From DAOMNO01 sp035443885 (lineage in GTDB: Bacteria > Planctomycetota > Phycisphaerae > Phycisphaerales > SM1A02): a stretch of DNA of 64,000 bases. Location: NCBI GenBank assembly GCA_035443885.1, contig DAOMNO010000006.1, forward strand, positions 1 to 64,000, written 5' to 3'. The notes beneath the pieces were generated by a model. It saw only the letters and a list, made by a program, of their open reading frames with translations. It made no database searches and was not told the origin of the DNA. Positions 62,331-64,000 of the stretch are shown here, piece by piece (the first letter of the stretch is position 1; each line of letters begins with the position of its first letter). The translations under genes and the position numbers were made by a program.

Positions 62331-63848
62331 ATGCGTTTCGATACCTCTCAGCACATGAAGCTCAGCCAGCAGATGAAGCTGGCTCCACGGATGATTCAGT
62401 CCATGGAGATCCTGCAGCTTCCGATGCTGGCGTTGCAGGAGCGCATTGAGCAGGAGTTGGAATCCAACATTGCGCTTGAGCAGATTGAGCCGGGCGAAGG
62501 CGACCGCGAGCGGACCGCGGCGGACGATGAACGCGAAGAGCGTTTGGATCGCCGAGAACTGGTCGTTGGCGATGAGGCCGGTGGAAGTGCGGATGATTTC
62601 GAGCGTCTCAGTGCGTTTGAATCCAGTTACAGCGAAGCCTTCGACAATACCTATTCATCCGAGCGATATTCCGCTTCCCGCCAAGCTGGCGAACGCGATC
62701 GCAAGCTGGATGCGATGGCGAGCATCGCAGCGCGTGGCGAAAGCCTGACCGAACAGCTCTTGCATCAATGGTCGCTTGCAGAAGTTGAGCCAGAGGTCGC
62801 AGCGGTCGGTGAGCGGCTCATCGGCTATATCGATTCTGATGGTCTGCTGGGAGCAGACCTTGAGACGATCCTTGCGCAGAATCAGATAGTGGGTGGGCAG
62901 CCGCTGACAATGGAGCGGCTCGAACGCGCACTGGAGTGCGTGCAGGCTTGGCTTGATCCACCGGGTGTCGGTGCACGCGATCAGCGCGAATGCCTGCTCC
63001 TGCAGATCAACGCTTTGCAGGCAGAGGGTGAATTCGACGAGAACTGGTCGGACGTGCGTCTGCTCATTCAGGACCACTTTGACGACCTTTTGCAGAATCG
63101 TCTGCCGAAGATTGCGCAGAAGACAGACCTCTCGATGGAGCGCATTCAGGCCGCCATCGCACTGATGAAGAAGCTGAATCTTAGTCCCGGACGCGATCTT
63201 GTTGAGCAGGATGTGCCGCCCGTCATTCCCGATGTCATGGTGGAGTACGATGAGAACGCAGACGCCTATGTTGCGGCGCTGGCGGATGGTGTGATCCCAT
63301 CGCTTCGCGTGTCGCCCCGTTACGAAGAGATGGCGAAGGACCGCAACGTCGATAAAGAGACTCGCGATTTTGTGAGCAATAGCGTCCGCAACGCATCATG
63401 GCTCATTGAGTCGATCAATCAGCGCAAGAATACGCTTCTGCGTGTGGTCAATGTCGTGCTGGCACGGCAGCGAGAATTCTTCGACCACGGCCCGCAGCAT
63501 CTTAAGCCGCTGCCCATGATTGATGTTGCCGATCAACTCGGCATTCATGTGGGTACGGTGAGTCGCGCCGTGGCCGACAAATGGCTCCAGACGCCTCGCG
63601 GCATGGTTCCATTGCGCAAGTTCTTTTCAGGCGGCACGGAGACAGAATCCGGTCAGGACATGAGCTGGGAAGCGGTCAAATCCATCGTGCAGGAAGTGGT
63701 GGACAGTGAAGATAAAACCAAGCCGCTTAGCGATGATGCCATTGCGAAGGAACTGAAGAAGCGAGGCATTGACATCGCTAGACGCACAGTCGTCAAATAT
63801 CGTCAGCAGCTCAACATTCCACCTGCCAGGCGGCGCAAAGTCTTTTGA
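62331..63848 (+). CDS. rpoN: RNA polymerase sigma-54 factor
   Basis: Sigma-54 directs transcription from -24/-12 promoters with AAA+ activators. The N-terminal region I reads MKLAPRMIQSMEILQLPMLA, followed by an acidic region II. The core-binding domain is present, with ESINQRKNTLLRVVNVVL and the DVADQLGIHVGTVSRAVADK helix-turn-helix for -12 recognition. The RpoN box is ARRTVVKYRQQLNIPPARRR. At 505 residues it is complete. ATG at 62331 begins just before region I; the longer frame upstream has no family resemblance. No activator gene is in the window. Confidence 0.96.
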   Translation: MRFDTSQHMKLSQQMKLAPRMIQSMEILQLPMLALQERIEQELESNIALEQIEPGEGDRERTAADDEREERLDRRELVVGDEAGGSADDFERLSAFESSYSEAFDNTYSSERYSASRQAGERDRKLDAMASIAARGESLTEQLLHQWSLAEVEPEVAAVGERLIGYIDSDGLLGADLETILAQNQIVGGQPLTMERLERALECVQAWLDPPGVGARDQRECLLLQINALQAEGEFDENWSDVRLLIQDHFDDLLQNRLPKIAQKTDLSMERIQAAIALMKKLNLSPGRDLVEQDVPPVIPDVMVEYDENADAYVAALADGVIPSLRVSPRYEEMAKDRNVDKETRDFVSNSVRNASWLIESINQRKNTLLRVVNVVLARQREFFDHGPQHLKPLPMIDVADQLGIHVGTVSRAVADKWLQTPRGMVPLRKFFSGGTETESGQDMSWEAVKSIVQEVVDSEDKTKPLSDDAIAKELKKRGIDIARRTVVKYRQQLNIPPARRRKVF

Positions 63849-63852
63849 GCAT

Positions 63853-63999
63853 TCACTCAACTCGCTCGATCTCAAGCGAAAGCACGGCGTAACCATCAAG
63901 CTCGAAATGCTCAACGCGAATCGCAACCTCTCGTTCTTCGGCTACTTCAAACTCGTATAAGTGCTCTTTCGGTGCATGCCACGTCCAGTCGTCGATGAC
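63853..63999 (-). CDS. C-terminal end of an unidentified protein (5' part outside window)
   Basis: An open frame enters from the right edge on the minus strand and ends with TGA at 63853-63855, four bases past the convergent rpoN stop. Its last 48 residues, ending VEHFELDGYAVLSLEIERVE, look like alternating beta strands with an acidic bias, as in the end of a jelly-roll or PA14-like domain. That is not enough for a call. Base composition at codon third positions looks like that of neighbouring genes. Confidence 0.5.
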   Translation of the reverse strand, partial: VIDDWTWHAPKEHLYEFEVAEEREVAIRVEHFELDGYAVLSLEIERVE

Positions 64000-64000
64000 C

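Overview
The window looks like a chromosomal core region from a member of the Planctomycetota, most likely class Phycisphaerae. The evidence is: a 16S rRNA 3' end followed at once by its own intrinsic terminator, with no tRNA or 23S gene after it (unlinked rRNA genes are common in this phylum); a very large SecD-SecF fusion; LolA-like/TlpA fusion proteins; and rod-type peptidoglycan genes (PBP2, RodA). The assignment is an inference from gene content; no database search was possible. I see no insertion sequence, prophage, CRISPR array, integrase or tRNA gene.

Layout. 1-2016: 16S 3' end and terminator, an unrecognised membrane protein, rpmB with promoter and terminator, and an empty stretch of about 480 bases. 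2017-7812: dnaG, rpoD, a catalase and a tiny lipoprotein sharing a two-way terminator. 8095-10212: minus-strand operon of a DUF971 protein, a thioesterase-fold protein and a glycosyltransferase. 10251-18973: pyrF, an orphan solute-binding protein, pyruvate kinase, cinA-folK and two tandem TlpA-type fusions. 18987-26712: PBP4, a histidine ammonia-lyase and a tryptophan/kynurenine cluster (kmo, TDO, formamidase, RidA/aminomuconate-deaminase-like protein, saccharopine-dehydrogenase-like protein). 26757-30690: xseA-xseB, prepilin peptidase and an OmpA-type lipoprotein. 30785-32694: mlaF-mlaD without mlaE.

32743-41002: a co-directional run of NUDIX, site-2 protease, rhomboid, tgt, yajC and secDF. 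The two intramembrane proteases end in the same C-terminal motif. 41062-48087: LysM protein, ThiF/MoeB-like E1, heme oxygenase, DinB, an 886-residue secreted protein built from an internal duplication, and an aldo/keto reductase. 48154-53662: aat, ychF, PBP2 and rodA. 53653-57199: a TetR regulator, an operator-like repeat, a probable methanethiol S-methyltransferase, a 38-residue membrane peptide and guaA. 57209-64000: a PIN-TRAM protein, then SRP RNA-dnaX-ybaB-recR, a DinB protein, rpoN and the end of one more minus-strand gene.

Most genes are housekeeping: replication and repair (dnaG, dnaX, recR, xseAB), transcription (rpoD, rpoN), translation and tRNA modification (rpmB, tgt, aat, ychF), Sec export (SRP RNA, yajC, secDF) and cell wall (mrdA, rodA, dacB). 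The points most worth checking are the A10 run in a dnaX that lacks its zinc module, the shared protease tail, the membrane-anchored KMO in a gapped kynurenine cluster, the internally duplicated 886-residue protein, and the 11-bp-phased operator beside tetR.
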